This document shows, one piece after another, positions 44,705-53,887 of a DNA stretch of 64,000 nt (the stretch's first letter is position 1; each line of letters opens with the position of its first letter). A program made the translations under genes and the position numbers. The notes under the pieces are model-generated. The model did not search any database. It was not told the DNA's origin and saw only the letters and a program-made list of their open reading frames with translations. The stretch comes from CBDCGV01 sp965216955 (GTDB lineage: Bacteria; Bacteroidota; Bacteroidia; Chitinophagales; JADIYW01), in NCBI GenBank assembly GCA_965216955.1, contig CBDCGV010000010.1:91267-155266 (forward strand), written 5' to 3'.

Positions 44705-45936
44705 GTCTAGAGCTCAAAATAGCTAAACGATACCTCATCTCAAAAAAATCGACCAATGCAATAAATGTAATTTCCTTAATAACTGCCGTTGCCATCGGGT
44801 TGGGAACTATGGCCATAATTCTTGTGCTTTCTGTTTTTAATGGATTTGAAGGATTAGTAACTAATCTCTATAAAACTTTTAATGCTGAAATAGAAATAAC
44901 TGCTGCAAAAGGAAAAACTTTTTCAATTTCAGAGCAAGATTTAAAAAGTATTGAGTCGATTAAAGGTGTTGAAATTATAGCAGAAATTATAGAAGAAAAT
45001 GCTATGATTAGTTATAACCAAAAACAACACATTGCTACTTTAAAAGGAGTAGACAGCAGCTATTTTATAGTGCATCCCACATTTAAAGACAAAGTATTTG
45101 AAGGCCATTCTGTTGTACAAGCTGATGGTAATAAATTTGCTTTAATAGGTGCTGGAATTAGTCAATATTTAGGTATTGACGTAGATAATTATTATCAAAA
45201 ACTACATATTCATATTCCAAAGAAAAATTCTTCTATCTCATCAATTGAAAGCGCCACTAACAGAGCATCTATAAGTCCCATAGGGATTTTTGCCATTCAG
45301 CAAGACTTTAATAATAAATACATACTTGTTCCAAAGGCTTTTTTAGAAAACCTTTTATCAATTAAAAATGAAACAAGTATGATTGAAATTAAAACAACAA
45401 ATGGGTCTAATGTAGCCAGTGTAATTAAAGACCTCAAATCTATTTTAGGAGAACAATATGAAATTAAAGACCGATTACAACAAAATGAAGCACTATATAG
45501 AGTAATGAAAACAGAAAAGTGGATTGTATTTATAATTCTTTCTTTTATAATAGTCATTGCCTCGTTTAACATTATAGGTTCTCTTAGCATGCTTATCATA
45601 GAAAAAAGGCCCGATATTGCAACTTTGCTCACTTTAGGAACTACACGTTCTTCAATCACAAAAATTTTTCTTGCTGAAAGCATGTTGTTATCTGGAATTG
45701 GAGCTTTTACAGGGATGGCAATTGCATTTATACTATGCCTATTACAACAACATCTCGGTATTATAAAAATACCAGGCAATAGTTTTTTAATGCAATATTA
45801 TCCTGTAAAAATGCAACTAGCTGACTTTTTAGTGGTTGCATTTGTTGTAATTATAATAAGCCTAGTCACTTCATATATGCCAGCACGAAGAGCAGCAAAA
45901 AATATAGATCTCATTGACCAAATAAGAAAAGTATAA
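44701..45936 (+). CDS. LolC/LolE-like FtsX-family permease
   Basis: 411 residues; inner-membrane permease of a lipoprotein-releasing type ABC transporter. Helix 1 at 20-48 (VISLITAVAIGLGTMAIILVLSVFNGFEG), a periplasmic MacB-like domain of about 220 residues, then three helices from about 275 with IVIASFNIIGSLSMLI and the last SLVTSYMPARRAAKNIDLIDQIRK, the FtsX signature. N-terminal AKRYLISKKSTNAIN is typical of LolC/E. The ATPase is not adjacent and may be encoded elsewhere. Confidence 0.9.
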   Translation: MSLELKIAKRYLISKKSTNAINVISLITAVAIGLGTMAIILVLSVFNGFEGLVTNLYKTFNAEIEITAAKGKTFSISEQDLKSIESIKGVEIIAEIIEENAMISYNQKQHIATLKGVDSSYFIVHPTFKDKVFEGHSVVQADGNKFALIGAGISQYLGIDVDNYYQKLHIHIPKKNSSISSIESATNRASISPIGIFAIQQDFNNKYILVPKAFLENLLSIKNETSMIEIKTTNGSNVASVIKDLKSILGEQYEIKDRLQQNEALYRVMKTEKWIVFIILSFIIVIASFNIIGSLSMLIIEKRPDIATLLTLGTTRSSITKIFLAESMLLSGIGAFTGMAIAFILCLLQQHLGIIKIPGNSFLMQYYPVKMQLADFLVVAFVVIIISLVTSYMPARRAAKNIDLIDQIRKV

Positions 45937-45966
45937 AGAGAGAATTATTGTTTATAGACCAGACTT

Positions 45967-46848
45967 CTATTTCTTTTTATATTTTAAATAGAGCTGCTTA
46001 ATAATACCGTCAGGCAAACCTGATTTAGGGACATGAATAACATCTATCTCTAACCAATTAGTAATCTTTCTAAAAATCTCTAAAGCCGGCATTATTACAT
46101 CTGCCCTATCGGGACGCATTTCTAATTTTATTTTCCTATCTCTTTCAGAAATCAGTTTCATCATTTTATAACAGGTATCTAATATGTCTCTACTTAGATG
46201 CGATCTTTTAGATTTAGTAAAATTCTTCAAGACAAAATTGATATTTCCTCCGGAACCAATCCCTTCAATCTTATCATACCGCATCCCAAACTGTTGCAAC
46301 CAGTTTTTCATCTCTTGCCACACATTTTCCTCAATCATATTGTGTTTTACACGTAATGTACCAATATTAAAGGATCGTTTATCTACCATTTTTCCTTTTG
46401 ACAAAAAAATCAATTCTGTACTTCCTCCTCCCACATCGATATATAAATAATTCTTCTCCTTCTCAAGCATATCTTCTATATGGTTAGAGAAAATGATCTC
46501 GGCCTCTTTATTACCTGAAATGACTTCTATTTTTATACCCGTTTTATCATAAATTTTCTCAATAACTTTTTTCCCATTTTTTGCCTCACGCATCGCAGAA
46601 GTGGCACAAGCCATATATTTTTCTGTATGATGTACATCCATGAGATTCTTAAATGCCTTCATCGTTTTAATCAATTCATCAATACGTTCATCTGATATTT
46701 TGCCCTTTAAAAAGGCATCTTCTCCTAAGCGAAGAGGAACCCTATATATAGTATCCTTAACAAATTTTGTCCCATCTTCTGTTTCATAGGCATTCATAAA
46801 TAACTGTCTTACGGCATTTGATCCAATATCAATAGCGGCTAACTTCAT
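45967..46848 (-). CDS. Ppx/GppA-family exopolyphosphatase
   Basis: 293 residues with the ASKHA fold: AAIDIGSNAVRQLF (phosphate 1), GVISGNKEAEIIF-like region IEVISGNKEAEIIF, LYIDVGGGSTELIFL (phosphate 2) and GSGGNINFV. It lacks the extra C-terminal domains of long E. coli Ppx, as is usual for Bacteroidota. It directly follows ppk1 (1 base gap), so it most likely degrades polyphosphate made by that enzyme; pppGpp hydrolysis is also possible. Confidence 0.92.
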   Translation of the reverse strand: MKLAAIDIGSNAVRQLFMNAYETEDGTKFVKDTIYRVPLRLGEDAFLKGKISDERIDELIKTMKAFKNLMDVHHTEKYMACATSAMREAKNGKKVIEKIYDKTGIKIEVISGNKEAEIIFSNHIEDMLEKEKNYLYIDVGGGSTELIFLSKGKMVDKRSFNIGTLRVKHNMIEENVWQEMKNWLQQFGMRYDKIEGIGSGGNINFVLKNFTKSKRSHLSRDILDTCYKMMKLISERDRKIKLEMRPDRADVIMPALEIFRKITNWLEIDVIHVPKSGLPDGIIKQLYLKYKKK

Positions 46849-46849
46849 C

Positions 46850-48928
46850 CTAATGTTTACTTGTTTTTTTTAAAAAATCTTGATAGTATTCACGAATCGC
46901 ATATTGCGACCTTATATCTTTTTCTTTCTTTGGCTTCTTTCTTAGTTTGTATTCATTTTTTTGATGTTTTGAAAAGATTCTCGCTTTCACATTATCACTC
47001 CATTGAATCTCTAATACATCAATAAGCTGTTTTTTAATTTTGTTTTCCAAAATAGGACAAATTACTTCAACTCTATAATCTAAGTTTCTTGCCATTAGAT
47101 CTGCTGAACCAATATAAACATCTGGATTTCCATTGTTACCAAAAATAAAAACCCTAGAATGTTCAAGATATCTATCTATAATACTAATTGCCTCAATGTT
47201 CTCGCTCCAATTTTTAAGCCCTGGAACTAAAGAACAGATGCCTCTCACAATTAATCTAATTTTAACTCCCGCTTTGCTTGCTTGATATAACTTGTTAATC
47301 ATTTCTACATCAACCAAGCTATTCATTTTCATAAAAATGCTAGCTTGTTTCCCCGCTTTAGCATTTCTTATTTCTCGATTGATTAAAGCAGTTGTTTTTT
47401 TTCTTAGATAAAAAGGAGCTGTCAGCAATCGCGCATGCTGTGGCAAAATATAATTTTGCTCATAAAACCTGAAAATTTCTCTGACTTCCTTTGTTAAAAC
47501 TTGATTGCTTGTAAATAAAATATGATCTGTATACAACTTGGCAGTACTTTCATGGAAATTTCCAGTACCAATCGTTCCATAATACATTCTCTCTCCATTT
47601 TCTCTTTTTGTTATCAAACAAAGTTTAGAATGCACTTTTAATCCATTTACACCAGTTATTACCTTTACTCCTTCCTCTCTTAAAATGTTTACCCAATAAA
47701 TATTGGCCTCTTCATCAAAACGTGCACGCAACTCTACCAATACAGTAACCCTTTTCCCATTTCTTATTGCCGTAATCAAAGACTTAATGACATTGGAATC
47801 AGAGGCAACACGATATATATTGATTCTTATGTGAGATACATATGGATTAATTGCAGCCTCTCTTAATAAATCTAAGAAGTAATCAAAGGAATGATAAGGA
47901 TAATAAAGTAAAATATCTTTCTTATCCATTACCTCCATAATACTTCTCTTATTATGTAGATCGGGATGAGGTATAACTGATTCTTTCTTATACCAAAAGT
48001 CTAATCTATTTAAATGAGGAAACCTCATAAAATCTTTAAAATTATGATATCGGGCACCTGGAATGACAGAGTCTTTTTCTTTCAGATTCATTTTTTTAAT
48101 CAAAAACTTTAAAAAGCGCTCTGGCATCTCTTCATCATAGATAAATCTTAGGGGTTCTGCTTTTTTTCTTTTCTTTAAACTCTCCTCTACTGCATCTAAA
48201 AAACTTCTTGACACATCATTATCAATATCTAATTCTGCATCTCGCGTAAATTTTATAGTATAAGCTTCTATGAAATCAAAATCATAAATCTGATAAATGG
48301 TTTTAAGATTATATCTAATTACATCATCTAAAAAAATGAGATATGTATTGTCGTCTGTTTTGGGTAACACCACAAATCTCGGCACTGCTCCGACCGGAAC
48401 TTCCAGCAACGAATATTCATACTCTTTCTCTTCTGCATCTTGTTTGAAAAATCTAACAGCAAGGTAAATAGAGGCATCATGTAAAACGGGAAACTTTTTA
48501 AGGTTATTAATCATAATGGGAAAAAGGTGTAACCTAACATTATCATGAAAATAATCTTTTACAAAACTTCCCTGTTCTTCCGTAAGTTCATTTTCATTTA
48601 TTATAAAAATATGCTCTTTTCTTAGTTCTTTTAGAATTTCAAAATAGGCAGCATCAAAACGCTTTTGCAATTCTAACACCTTATTTTGCATACGCTCTAA
48701 AAGCTGAGAAGGCGAAACTCCTAAATCTCTCTTTGCAGCTTTTTCTAAAAAAGCCATTCGCCTTATAGTCGCTACACGAACCCTAAAAAACTCATCTTGA
48801 TTATTAGAAAAAATTCCTAAAAACTTAAGCCTTTCCAATAAGGGAACATTTGCATCCTCCGCTTCTTGCAAAACGCGTTCATTAAATGAAAGCCAGCTTA
48901 TTTCTCTATTTATTATCCTCTTATTCAT
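46850..48928 (-). CDS. ppk1: Polyphosphate kinase 1
   Basis: Makes polyphosphate from ATP. 692 residues in the usual four domains: N-terminal NREISWLSFNERVLQEA, head domain, then two PLD-like catalytic domains. The autophosphorylated His433 lies in LKVHSKLCLITK (E. coli equivalent His435), followed by GTIGTGNFHESTAKLYTDH; the second site has YIGSADLMARNLDYRVEV. Sits between the SixA-like gene (8-base overlap) and ppx. Confidence 0.97.
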   Translation of the reverse strand: MNKRIINREISWLSFNERVLQEAEDANVPLLERLKFLGIFSNNQDEFFRVRVATIRRMAFLEKAAKRDLGVSPSQLLERMQNKVLELQKRFDAAYFEILKELRKEHIFIINENELTEEQGSFVKDYFHDNVRLHLFPIMINNLKKFPVLHDASIYLAVRFFKQDAEEKEYEYSLLEVPVGAVPRFVVLPKTDDNTYLIFLDDVIRYNLKTIYQIYDFDFIEAYTIKFTRDAELDIDNDVSRSFLDAVEESLKKRKKAEPLRFIYDEEMPERFLKFLIKKMNLKEKDSVIPGARYHNFKDFMRFPHLNRLDFWYKKESVIPHPDLHNKRSIMEVMDKKDILLYYPYHSFDYFLDLLREAAINPYVSHIRINIYRVASDSNVIKSLITAIRNGKRVTVLVELRARFDEEANIYWVNILREEGVKVITGVNGLKVHSKLCLITKRENGERMYYGTIGTGNFHESTAKLYTDHILFTSNQVLTKEVREIFRFYEQNYILPQHARLLTAPFYLRKKTTALINREIRNAKAGKQASIFMKMNSLVDVEMINKLYQASKAGVKIRLIVRGICSLVPGLKNWSENIEAISIIDRYLEHSRVFIFGNNGNPDVYIGSADLMARNLDYRVEVICPILENKIKKQLIDVLEIQWSDNVKARIFSKHQKNEYKLRKKPKKEKDIRSQYAIREYYQDFLKKTSKH

Positions 48929-49427
48929 TATTTAATTTAATGTGTCTCGGCAGTGAAAAGAAAATTCTTTCCCCAACCAATTTAGGGATATTGTTCCAAT
49001 TAGAAGTTTCAAACCTCATCATAAATGCTGCTCCTGTAGGAAATTTCGCAATAGAACTATTGCTCATCATTTCACAAAAAGAACTGCATGTTGGTTCATG
49101 ACTAAAAATAGCTACATGCTCATAGGAGTTATTACACTCTTTAATTGTCGCCATCATTCCCTCAACACCTTCAAAATATAATCGTCTATCCAACACAATA
49201 TTTTTTATCCTGTAACCTAAAATTTGAGCAACAGAGATAGAAGTATGATAAGCCCTTGTCGCCGGACTTGAAACTATAAGGTCAGGTTTGTACTTAAGTT
49301 GCGCAAGATAATGCCCCATTTTCTTTGAAGCTTCTTTTCCTCTATTATTTAAAGGACGTACAATATCAGGTAACTCAGGGTAGTCCCAACTAGATTTTGC
49401 ATGCCTCATTATTAGTAATGATCTCAT
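48921..49427 (-). CDS. SixA-like histidine phosphatase
   Basis: 168 residues, histidine phosphatase superfamily: RHAKSSW with His9 as nucleophile (IMRHAKSSWDYPE), RPLNNRGKEASKKMG, SSPATRAYHTS and FSHEPTCSSF for the second catalytic His. E. coli SixA dephosphorylates phosphohistidine on PtsN-type proteins; here no PTS gene is near. It overlaps ppk1, itself phosphorylated on histidine, so a link to polyphosphate metabolism is tempting but unproven. Confidence 0.88.
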   Translation of the reverse strand: MRSLLIMRHAKSSWDYPELPDIVRPLNNRGKEASKKMGHYLAQLKYKPDLIVSSPATRAYHTSISVAQILGYRIKNIVLDRRLYFEGVEGMMATIKECNNSYEHVAIFSHEPTCSSFCEMMSNSSIAKFPTGAAFMMRFETSNWNNIPKLVGERIFFSLPRHIKLNNE

Positions 49428-49463
49428 ATTCTTAAGATAATATGCTTCTAATTTCCATTTTTT

Positions 49464-49492
49464 TTGAATTAATTTAAAATGTCATACATTTG
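49464..49492 (+). promoter_or_regulatory. Promoter of rimP-nusA-infB
   Basis: TTG (49464-49466, within TTTTTG), an 18-base spacer and TACATTTG (49485-49492): the best match to the Bacteroidota promoter consensus in the window. The transcript should start around 49497-49500, just before the leader hairpin. Confidence 0.7.
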
Positions 49493-49503
49493 TACTCGAT
49501 TTT

Positions 49504-49529
49504 GAGGGGGCTTAGAAGTCCCCTCTTTT
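49504..49529 (+). terminator. Terminator-like leader hairpin upstream of rimP (possible attenuator)
   Basis: GAGGGGG (49504-49510) pairs with TCCCCTC (49519-49525), one G-U wobble included, and is followed by TTTTATT, the shape of an intrinsic terminator. It is placed between the promoter and the rimP ATG at 49548, so it belongs to the leader. CTCGAT (49495-49500) and ATCGAG (49540-49545) could form an outer stem next to the start codon. Confidence 0.6.
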
Positions 49530-49547
49530 ATTAATTTGTATCGAGAA

Positions 49548-50006
49548 ATGGAGCTAAAGAAACATATAGTTCAGTATCTCAATAAGTTGTTTGACAAAAC
49601 AGATTATTTTGTTGTTGATGTAAAAACTGGAGCTAATGCAAAGATTACTGCATTCATAGATGGGAAAAATGACATTACCATAGATAAATGTGTAGAAATA
49701 AGCAGAGCACTAGAGCATTTTTTAGAGGAAAACAACCTAGTACCCGAAAAATATCTTTTAGAAGTATCTTCTCCGGGTATAGATCAACCTTTAAAAGTTT
49801 CTCCTCAATTTGAAAAGGCAATTGGAAAAAAGGTTGCTGCATTGCTTAACAACGGTGAAAGGTTAGAAGGAACATTAATGGCATCCAACGATGAAAAAAT
49901 CAACTTACAAATTGAAAAAAAGAAAAAAGGAAAAATTATTGAAAAAAGAGAACAAGAATTGACTTTTGAAGAGATAAAATCGATTTCAAGGGTGATTAAT
50001 TTTTAA
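49548..50006 (+). CDS. rimP: Ribosome maturation factor RimP
   Basis: 30S assembly factor. 152 residues from ATG 49548 (MELKKHIVQYLN); a TTG four codons earlier is less likely. N-terminal domain with VDVKTGANAKITAFIDGKNDITIDKCVEISRALE, then LEVSSPGIDQPLK, the family's most constant stretch, and a C-terminal SH3-like domain. It leads the rimP-nusA-infB operon, nusA starting 9 bases later. Confidence 0.95.
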   Translation: MELKKHIVQYLNKLFDKTDYFVVDVKTGANAKITAFIDGKNDITIDKCVEISRALEHFLEENNLVPEKYLLEVSSPGIDQPLKVSPQFEKAIGKKVAALLNNGERLEGTLMASNDEKINLQIEKKKKGKIIEKREQELTFEEIKSISRVINF

Positions 50007-50015
50007 ATCTTAATT

Positions 50016-51251
50016 ATGAATAGTGTTGAATTAGTTGAGTCGTTTTCTGAGTTTAAGGAATTTAAAAATATTGACAGACCGACAATGATGAAGGTTCTAG
50101 AAGATGTTTTTAAAACGCTGCTTAGAAAAAAATATGGATCTGATGATAATTTTGACATCATTGTTAATACGGACAAAGGAGACTTAGAGATCTGGCGACA
50201 CAGAACTATTGTAGAAAATGGAAAGGTAGAAGAGCCATTAGAGCAAATTGAACTAAAGGAGGCCAAATTGATTGAAGAAGATTATGAGGTTGGAGAGGAT
50301 GCTTATGAAGAAATAACGCTAGAATCTTTTGGGAGAAGAGCTGTTTTGGCTGCTCGCCAAACTTTAATTTCGAGAATCCTTGAGTTGGAAAAAGATGAGA
50401 TCTACAAACTATATAATGATCGAATTGGCGAAATTGTTACAACAGAGGTTTATCAGATATGGAAAAGGGAAATTCTTTGTTTAGATGATGATGGTAATGA
50501 GTTAATCATACCTAAAAGTGAACAAATAAAATCTGACTATTTTAAAAAAGGAGATACCCTAAGAGCAGTTGTAAAAAATGTTGAAATGAAAGGCAACAAC
50601 CCTGTTGTAATTCTTTCAAGGACTGATGAGGCCTTTTTAGCTAAGCTTTTAGAAATGGAAGTCCCTGAAATTTTTGATGGACTAATCATTATTAGAAAGA
50701 TCGTAAGAGAACCAGGCGAAAGAGCAAAAGTAGCTGTAGAATCTTATGATGATAGAATTGATCCGGTAGGTGCTTGTGTAGGAATGAAAGGTTCAAGAAT
50801 TCATGGTATTGTTAGAGAGTTAAGAAATGAGAATATTGACATCATTAACTTTACTAATAATTCAAGTTTATTTATCCAAAGGGCCCTGTCTCCAGCTAAG
50901 ATAAGTTCTATTGAAATTGATGCTGAGCAAAAAAGAGTTGCAGTATATTTAAAACCAGACCAAGTTTCACTAGCCATAGGAAAAGGAGGCTTAAACATTA
51001 AATTAGCAAGTAAATTAACTGGATTCGAAATTGATGTATATAGAGACGTAGACCAAGCTGATGACGACGTTGATTTAGATGAATTTGCAGATGAGATTGA
51101 AGATTGGATGATTGATGAGTTAAAAATGATTGGATGTGATACTGCAAAGAGTGTCTTAGAACTTGACAAATCAGAACTTGTTAGAAGAACAGATTTAGAA
51201 GAAGAAACTATTGACGAGATATTAAAAATATTAAAATCCGAATTTGAATAA
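50016..51251 (+). CDS. nusA: Transcription factor NusA
   Basis: Binds RNA polymerase and controls pausing, termination and antitermination. 411 residues: N-terminal domain 1-130, S1 domain (GDTLRAVVKNVEMKGNNPVVILSR) about 135-200, then KH1/KH2 (DPVGACVGMKGSRIHGIVREL, VSLAIGKGGLNIKLASKLTG). It ends with a short acidic helical segment and lacks the long acidic repeats of E. coli NusA, normal outside Proteobacteria. infB starts 5 bases later. Since NusA acts on hairpins, the leader hairpin could give self-control. Confidence 0.97.
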   Translation: MNSVELVESFSEFKEFKNIDRPTMMKVLEDVFKTLLRKKYGSDDNFDIIVNTDKGDLEIWRHRTIVENGKVEEPLEQIELKEAKLIEEDYEVGEDAYEEITLESFGRRAVLAARQTLISRILELEKDEIYKLYNDRIGEIVTTEVYQIWKREILCLDDDGNELIIPKSEQIKSDYFKKGDTLRAVVKNVEMKGNNPVVILSRTDEAFLAKLLEMEVPEIFDGLIIIRKIVREPGERAKVAVESYDDRIDPVGACVGMKGSRIHGIVRELRNENIDIINFTNNSSLFIQRALSPAKISSIEIDAEQKRVAVYLKPDQVSLAIGKGGLNIKLASKLTGFEIDVYRDVDQADDDVDLDEFADEIEDWMIDELKMIGCDTAKSVLELDKSELVRRTDLEEETIDEILKILKSEFE

Positions 51252-51256
51252 AATTT

Positions 51257-53848
51257 ATGTCTGCAAAACTTAAAAGATTAGTTGGCGTAGCGAAAGAGCT
51301 CAATGTAGGAACTTCTACCATTGTAGAACACCTTATTGAAAATGGGTTTGAAATAGACAATAAGCCTACTTCAAAACTCACGGAGGAGATGTATCATCTT
51401 TTATTAAAGGATTTCAGGCAAGAAATTGTTATCAAAGAAAGAGCAGAACAGATTAACATTGGTGGAGTTCGTAAAGATCATGATGAAGAGGAATTAATAG
51501 AGAGTAAGGAAGAAGTTATTACGACACAAAAAGTAAAACTTGAAGGGCCAAAGACTACAGGAGAAAAAGTAGATCTTTCCAAATTTGAGAAAAAACCTGA
51601 AGTCACTAAGAAAAAAGAAGAAAAGGAAAAAGAAAAACCGAAAGAAGAAGAAAAAAAGGAAGTCAAAGCTTCAACAAAAAAAGAAAAAGAGAGTGAGGAC
51701 AATCACATTAAAACAAAAAAGGTAACACTTGAAGGACCCAAAACTACAGGTAAGACTATAGACCTCTCTAAGTTTAACAAACCAAAAAAAGAAAAACCAG
51801 AACCTGTTGCCTCATCAGACAGTGATTCAAAAGATAAAAAAAGAAGGCGCAGAAGAATTAGTTCTGGAAGCAAGGTTGACCCACGATCAGTTGGAAACAG
51901 AAATAGGAATTTTAGAAAAGGAGGAAAGAAAGAAGAACCCAAAGAAGCTGTTTCAGACAAAGAGATCCAAGAAAAGATCAAAGCTACAATGGCTAAGATC
52001 TCTGGAAATAAGGGAAAATCTGCTAAATCTAAGTATAGAAGAATAAAGAGAGAGGAAGCTGCAAAAACAGCTGAAGAAGAAAGCAACTTAGAGGACAACA
52101 AGTTACAGGTAACAGAATTTATCTCTGTTAGTGAACTAGCTGGTCTTTTAGATGTTTCTCCAACCGATATTATCGCTAAATGCTTCAATTTAGGTGTTAT
52201 CGTTTCCATTAATCAAAGACTAGATGCTGAAATCATTGAATTGATTTCCGATGAATATGGATATGAAGTAGAATTTATAAGTATTTCTGATCAAGAGGAA
52301 GAAGAAGAAGAGGAAATAGACAACCCGGAGGATTTAGAAGAAAGGCCTCCAATTGTTACCATAATGGGACATGTTGACCACGGTAAAACCTCTTTACTCG
52401 ATTATATTCGGTCTGCGAATGTTATAGCAGGTGAAATGGGTGGTATTACTCAACACATTGGTGCATACGAAGTAACAACCGAAAACGGCAGAAGCATTAC
52501 ATTTTTAGATACACCTGGTCACGAAGCTTTTACAGCCATGCGTGCCAGAGGAGCAAAAATTACAGACATTGTCGTTATTGTAATTGCCGCAGACGATAAT
52601 GTTATGCCACAAACAAAAGAGGCAATTAGTCATGCACAAGCAGCTGAAGTACCAATGATTTTTGCCTTAAACAAGATGGATAAGGAGAATGCTAACCCTG
52701 ATAAAATTAAAGAAGAGCTTTCGCAATTAAATGTTATCGTTGAAGATTGGGGAGGAAAGTACCAATGCCAGCCTATCTCTGCTAAGACAGGACAAAATAT
52801 AGACGAATTACTTGAAAAAATACTTCTAGAGGCTGAACTTTTAGAATTAAAGGGCAACCCTAATAAATTAGCTTCGGGTTCAGTAATAGAGGCTTCTTTA
52901 GATAAAGGAAGAGGATATGTTTCTACCATAATGGTGCAAGACGGCACATTAAGTGTCGGAGATATGTTAGTGGCAGGTGCACATTACGGAAAAGTAAAAG
53001 CAATGTTCAACGAACGCGAGCAACGTGTTAAAACTGCTGGACCTTCAACTCCTGTTCAAATATTAGGATTAAGTGGTGCGCCACAAGCAGGAGAGAAATT
53101 CAAAGTATATGAATCTGAGCAAGAAGCTAAATCAATTGCTTCAAAACGTGGCCAGATTTTAAGAGAGCAAGGAATTAGAGCTACCAAACACATAACACTT
53201 GATGAAATTGGAAGAAGACTGGCACTTGGTAATTTCAAAGAATTAAATTTAATCGTTAAAGGGGATGTTGATGGATCAATAGAAGCTTTATCTGATTCAT
53301 TATTAAAATTATCTACTGAAGAAATTCAAATCAATATCGTTCATAAGGGTGTTGGTCAGATTTCTGAATCAGATGTATTATTAGCCTCTGCCTCTGATGC
53401 AATTATTGTTGCATTCCAGGTGCGACCATCTTCAAGTGCAAGACAATTGGCAGAAAAAGAAAGTATTGATATAAGAACTTATTCTATTATCTATGACGCT
53501 ATTGACGAGATTAAATCGGCAATGGAAGGAATGCTAGAACCTAAGTTCGAGGAAAAAATTGTTGCAAATGTTGAAATAAGAGAAACTTTCAAAATCTCTA
53601 AAGTTGGAACGATTGCGGGTTGTTTCGTCTTGGATGGCACTATCAAAAGAAATAATTCAATCCGTGTTATTAGAGATGGTATAGTTGTATATACAGGGGA
53701 ACTTGATTCCTTAAAACGTTACAAAGAAGATGCTAAAGAAGTGACTAAAGCAATGGAATGCGGACTAAAAGTGAAGAATTACAATGATATTAAAGTTGGC
53801 GACATTATCGAGGCATTTGAGCAAATAGAAATAAAAAGGACGCTATAG
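51257..53848 (+). CDS. infB: Translation initiation factor IF-2
   Basis: GTPase placing initiator tRNA on the ribosome. 863 residues. An IF2_N helix unit (1-60, VAKELNVGTSTIVEHL), a long Lys/Glu-rich linker, a second IF2_N-like unit near 285-340 (SELAGLLDVSPTDIIAKCF), then the G domain with GHVDHGKTSLLD, DTPGHEAF and NKMD, and domains II-IV. In the linker a 19-residue unit occurs twice, residues 92-110 and 155-173, both containing LEGPKTTG and DLSKF, 63 residues apart. Confidence 0.98.
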   Translation: MSAKLKRLVGVAKELNVGTSTIVEHLIENGFEIDNKPTSKLTEEMYHLLLKDFRQEIVIKERAEQINIGGVRKDHDEEELIESKEEVITTQKVKLEGPKTTGEKVDLSKFEKKPEVTKKKEEKEKEKPKEEEKKEVKASTKKEKESEDNHIKTKKVTLEGPKTTGKTIDLSKFNKPKKEKPEPVASSDSDSKDKKRRRRRISSGSKVDPRSVGNRNRNFRKGGKKEEPKEAVSDKEIQEKIKATMAKISGNKGKSAKSKYRRIKREEAAKTAEEESNLEDNKLQVTEFISVSELAGLLDVSPTDIIAKCFNLGVIVSINQRLDAEIIELISDEYGYEVEFISISDQEEEEEEEIDNPEDLEERPPIVTIMGHVDHGKTSLLDYIRSANVIAGEMGGITQHIGAYEVTTENGRSITFLDTPGHEAFTAMRARGAKITDIVVIVIAADDNVMPQTKEAISHAQAAEVPMIFALNKMDKENANPDKIKEELSQLNVIVEDWGGKYQCQPISAKTGQNIDELLEKILLEAELLELKGNPNKLASGSVIEASLDKGRGYVSTIMVQDGTLSVGDMLVAGAHYGKVKAMFNEREQRVKTAGPSTPVQILGLSGAPQAGEKFKVYESEQEAKSIASKRGQILREQGIRATKHITLDEIGRRLALGNFKELNLIVKGDVDGSIEALSDSLLKLSTEEIQINIVHKGVGQISESDVLLASASDAIIVAFQVRPSSSARQLAEKESIDIRTYSIIYDAIDEIKSAMEGMLEPKFEEKIVANVEIRETFKISKVGTIAGCFVLDGTIKRNNSIRVIRDGIVVYTGELDSLKRYKEDAKEVTKAMECGLKVKNYNDIKVGDIIEAFEQIEIKRTL

Positions 53849-53887
53849 CAATTCTTTCTTAACATCATTTTATCAGCTAATTATAAA

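Noticed and set aside
51703..52209. Ser/Leu-rich minus-strand frame in infB
   Set aside because: Antisense of the Lys/Glu-rich IF-2 linker; low-complexity shadow.
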